From the NCBI GenBank assembly GCA_050485745.1, contig JBJHBY010000157.1, positions 1 through 8,510 on the forward strand: a DNA stretch of 8,510 nt, in the 5' to 3' direction. Positions 6,629 to 8,510 of the stretch are shown in pieces (within the stretch, counting starts at the first letter, position 1; the number at the start of each line of letters is the position of its first letter). Under the pieces are notes generated by a model that was not told the origin of the DNA, ran no database searches, and worked only from the letters and a program-made list of their open reading frames with translations. A program made the translations under genes and the position numbers. This stretch comes from JBJHBY01 sp050485745. GTDB taxonomy: Bacteria > Pseudomonadota > Gammaproteobacteria > Pseudomonadales > CAMLJR01.

Positions 6629-7375
6629 TCAAGGTTGATGCGCTGGCGGTTGGCGCAGCGGCGCGCACTCCACCAGCAGTTCGTCGCAACCTGCATCCAG
6701 AGCGGCTTGCACCTCTGCCGGAGTTGCCGGCAGGAAGGCGAGCAGACGGGCGCCGTTGCGGTGATAGCGCTGCACCATGCCGGGTGTCAGCAGGGGGAGG
6801 CCCAGGGCGCGGGGCGGCAGGGAATAGGTGCGCCCGGGGCGCAGGCCGGCGAGTGGCTCGAGGCCGCAGAGTGTCGCCAGGCCTGCGCGCCGGCATTCCC
6901 CGGCGCTGGCCATGGTGATGGCGCCCGGCAGCAGCTGTTGCAGCAGGTGCTCGTCATCGGGGCGCCACACCAGGAACCGTGCCTGAGCCAGCAACCACAC
7001 CCGGCTGCGCTGTCGCTCTGCCCAGTGGGCCAGGGCGTTCAGGGTCGCGTTTGCGCTCTCGGGCTTGATGTCGAGAATCCAGGGCAGGGTCTGATAGCGC
7101 TCGGCAAACTGTTCGAAGCTGAGGCCGCGCTGGCCGTCGCGCAGCGGCGTGGCGAGAAACTCCCGGAGGCTGATGTCGCCGATCGAGGCGGCACTGCCGG
7201 CTGTGCGCTGCATGTCGGCGTCGTGGTGCAGAACGATATGGCCGTCTCGGGTGCAGTGCAGGTCGGTCTCGATCTGGTCGAAGCCTGCTTCGACAGCCGC
7301 GTCAAAGGCCGCCGCCGTGTTTTCCACACAGTCGTGATGCAGCCCGCGATGGCTGATCCAGACAGGGTCTGTCAT
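6629..7375 (-). CDS. Glycerophosphodiester phosphodiesterase family protein
   Basis: This is a 248-residue GDPD-family TIM barrel. The family hydrolyses glycerophosphodiesters such as glycerophosphocholine to glycerol-3-phosphate and an alcohol. I used ATG 7375 because GGAG (minus strand, 7385-7382) is well placed and the conserved start follows immediately. Visible motifs are ISHRG (7-11) with ENT (18-20), IETDLH (35-40) and IVLHHD (47-52). His9 and His51 are the likely catalytic pair and Glu36 and Asp38 the metal ligands. LDIKPE (101-106) sits where many relatives have an EIK motif, with Asp102 in place of Glu. The C-terminus reads DELLVECAPL where relatives usually have a GVDGIITD-like end, so this is a divergent member. 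No signal peptide is seen, so it is probably cytoplasmic, close to UgpQ-like enzymes. The open frame continues upstream to 8317 antisense to the PilZ gene, but that part is not protein-like. Confidence 0.88.
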   Translation of the reverse strand: MTDPVWISHRGLHHDCVENTAAAFDAAVEAGFDQIETDLHCTRDGHIVLHHDADMQRTAGSAASIGDISLREFLATPLRDGQRGLSFEQFAERYQTLPWILDIKPESANATLNALAHWAERQRSRVWLLAQARFLVWRPDDEHLLQQLLPGAITMASAGECRRAGLATLCGLEPLAGLRPGRTYSLPPRALGLPLLTPGMVQRYHRNGARLLAFLPATPAEVQAALDAGCDELLVECAPLRQPPAHQP

Positions 7376-7403
7376 TGGGTGCTCCGACTGCCGGGTCCAA
7401 ACC

Positions 7404-7434
7404 ATTATCTTCGTCCTGGTCAGGGGCGCGTCAA
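7404..7434 (-). promoter_or_regulatory. Candidate sigma-70 promoter for the phosphodiesterase-methyltransferase unit
   Basis: On the minus strand TTGACG (7434-7429) and GATAAT (7409-7404) each match five of six consensus bases, with a 19-base spacer that is longer than the ideal 17. The predicted start is near 7397, leaving a leader of about 22 bases before the phosphodiesterase ATG. It is the best promoter-like pair in the divergent region. Confidence 0.45.
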
Positions 7435-7501
7435 TGCCGTGTGCAGGGAAAATTACCCGCACAGCGACTACACTTCCGGAGTTTGACCGTTTGATTGCTG
7501 C

Positions 7502-8392
7502 ATGGTGCGGCCGGAGGGTGTGGTGGCGTTGAAGCAGGTCGGCAGGGAGGACATCGTGGTCGGTGAGCCGCTGCAGTGGTCGTTGTTCGATGCCCAGGGC
7601 AATTTGCTCATCGGCGCTGGCGAAGTGCTGGGCCAGAGCCTTCTGGACCAGCTGCTCAAGCCCGGCCTGTATCGCCAGGCGGCAGAGCCGCAGGGTAATG
7701 AACCCCTGCTCCTGTCGGAGGGCGCTCCCTCCGGGCTGGAGGGCGAACTGCTGCGCAGCGAGCAGGTGCAACTGCAACCGGGGGACGCCTTGCAGTTGCA
7801 GCCGCTGCCTGAGCGCAATGGTGAGCGTTACGCGGTGCGCGTGATCGGCCACATGATACCGGTCAGCCTGCTGGTCACGGCACCGACCTCGAATGGCAAG
7901 CTGGTGTTTGTACGCGAGGGGCAGCGCTTTCTGGTGCGCGGCTTCGTCGGCAAGGATGCGGTGGCGTACAAGACCCGCGTGCTGCGCACCAGCATGGCGC
8001 CCTTTCCCTATATCCACCTCGAATACCCGGAGACAGTTCAGGCGATGCGCATTCGCCAGTCGGCGCGGGTGTCGGTGGATCTGATGGTGTCGGTGGCGGG
8101 CCCGGCGGGCGCGGCCACTGGCCATATCGCCGACCTCAGCGTGGGCGGAGCCCGGGTGGTGTCGCCAAGGCCGATCGGCGAGGCGGGGCAGGAGATCAAG
8201 CTGTCGTTCCGCGTCAATCCGGCGGGCGTGGAGGCCTATATGCACCTGCGTGCGCGGGTGCGGGGGGTGCAGCAGGAAGAGGGCGGCGGGCGTTTCAGCA
8301 CCGGCCTGGAGTTTCACTCACTGACCGAACAGGATCGCCTGTACCTGATGAACGTGGTCTACCAGAAGCTGCTGAAGGATCCGATCTGCTGA
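7502..8392 (+). CDS. YcgR-like PilZ-domain protein (predicted cyclic-di-GMP effector)
   Basis: This is a protein of up to 296 residues with three parts. The N-terminal segment (about 16-60, VVGEPLQWSLFDAQGNLLIGAG through LLKPGLYR) is found in many PilZ proteins. A middle YcgR-like domain spans about 83-175. The C-terminal PilZ domain (about 180-290) has the two c-di-GMP contacts intact: RQSAR (185-189, the RxxxR motif) and DLSVGG (211-216, the D/NxSxxG motif). No membrane segment or signal peptide is seen, so it is a soluble cytoplasmic receptor. YcgR proteins slow flagellar motors when c-di-GMP is high, but relatives also affect polysaccharide or pili, and no motility gene adjoins it. The start is uncertain: ATG 7502 has no close Shine-Dalgarno, whereas GGAGGG at 7513-7518 would serve GTG 7523 or TTG 7529. 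It is transcribed divergently from the phosphodiesterase. Confidence 0.88.
   Translation: MVRPEGVVALKQVGREDIVVGEPLQWSLFDAQGNLLIGAGEVLGQSLLDQLLKPGLYRQAAEPQGNEPLLLSEGAPSGLEGELLRSEQVQLQPGDALQLQPLPERNGERYAVRVIGHMIPVSLLVTAPTSNGKLVFVREGQRFLVRGFVGKDAVAYKTRVLRTSMAPFPYIHLEYPETVQAMRIRQSARVSVDLMVSVAGPAGAATGHIADLSVGGARVVSPRPIGEAGQEIKLSFRVNPAGVEAYMHLRARVRGVQQEEGGGRFSTGLEFHSLTEQDRLYLMNVVYQKLLKDPIC
7513..7518 (+). promoter_or_regulatory. Shine-Dalgarno-like GGAGGG inside the PilZ 5' end
   Basis: GGAGGG lies just after the first ATG of the PilZ frame and 4 to 10 bases before in-frame GTG 7523 and TTG 7529. Nothing comparable precedes ATG 7502; the CCGGAG near 7477 is about 20 bases away. The real start may therefore be GTG or TTG, shortening the protein by seven or nine residues with no loss of recognised domain. 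Confidence 0.4.
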
Positions 8393-8415
8393 CAGGTGTT
8401 CCGAAGGAGCCGGGA

Positions 8416-8446
8416 CCCCCCCGGAGGCCGGTCGGCCCCGGGGGGG
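8416..8446. terminator. Very GC-rich hairpin after the PilZ gene, possible terminator without a T-tract
   Basis: The arm from 8416 to 8429 (seven C's, GG, one bulged A, GGCC) pairs with 8434-8446 (GGCC, CC, G-run) around a GGTC loop, giving 13 pairs, all G-C. It is 24 bases after the PilZ stop. There is no U-run after it, so it is either an atypical terminator or an RNA 3'-end stabiliser. The G-run (8440-8449) is ten bases and prone to sequencing error. Confidence 0.45.
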
Positions 8447-8510
8447 GGGCGTGTGTGCTCAGCGCTTGTCAATGGCCACGTAGTCACGCTGTGCCGGCCC
8501 GGTTTAGAGC

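Noticed and set aside
7376..8317. Long minus-strand open frame continuing the GDPD gene upstream for about 314 codons
   Set aside because: It lies antisense to the PilZ gene, its translation is rich in His, Arg, Gln and Leu without domain character, and the GDPD has its own ATG and ribosome site at 7375. It is a GC-rich shadow frame.
8459..8510. C-terminal end of a minus-strand gene at the right edge (translation ending AQRDYVAIDKR)
   Set aside because: An in-frame TAA lies only 15 codons upstream. Another frame gives eight residues before a stop at 8484. Too little is visible to support a gene.

Overview
The window is GC-rich and bacterial. It holds seven protein-coding genes with little mobile-element or phage character. 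The gene set is a TonB-dependent receptor, a PEP-CTERM protein with a sigma-54-type promoter, a YcgR-like PilZ protein, a COG3963-type methyltransferase and a SelD of the kind seen in NADH dehydrogenase/SelD fusions. Together these suggest an aerobic, probably aquatic proteobacterium, most likely gammaproteobacterial. The lineage is inferred from gene content only; there is no rRNA or other marker gene here.

Layout. Positions 3-806 (+) are the C-terminal part of selD, whose 5' end is outside the window. An AT-rich intergenic island with inverted repeats (about 807-906) leads into a TonB-dependent outer-membrane receptor at 1050-3659 (+). A strong bidirectional terminator (3675-3711) separates the receptor from a convergent PEP-CTERM gene at 3748-4335 (-). 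The divergent region 4336-4709 carries a near-consensus -24/-12 promoter for the PEP-CTERM gene and an IHF-like site just upstream of it. Positions 4710-5939 (+) encode an Old Yellow Enzyme-family oxidoreductase that keeps an Fe-S-type cysteine cluster but has no C-terminal FAD/NAD(P) domains. Convergent to it are two minus-strand genes, probably one transcript: a glycerophosphodiester phosphodiesterase-like gene (6629-7375) followed by a phospholipid N-methyltransferase-like SAM enzyme (5958-6572). Divergent from these is a YcgR-like PilZ gene at 7502-8392 (+), followed by a very GC-rich hairpin.

How the genes relate. Most neighbours look like separate single-gene units rather than one pathway. 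Two relationships are supported. The phosphodiesterase/methyltransferase pair could act together in phospholipid head-group turnover. The PEP-CTERM gene has the sigma-54 control often reported for exosortase substrates, although no exosortase or regulator lies in the window. I see no tRNA, rRNA, CRISPR array, insertion sequence or phage gene. I did not find a clearly new multi-gene system. The most interesting local signals are the sigma-54/IHF arrangement, the single-domain cysteine-cluster oxidoreductase and the lipid-enzyme pair.
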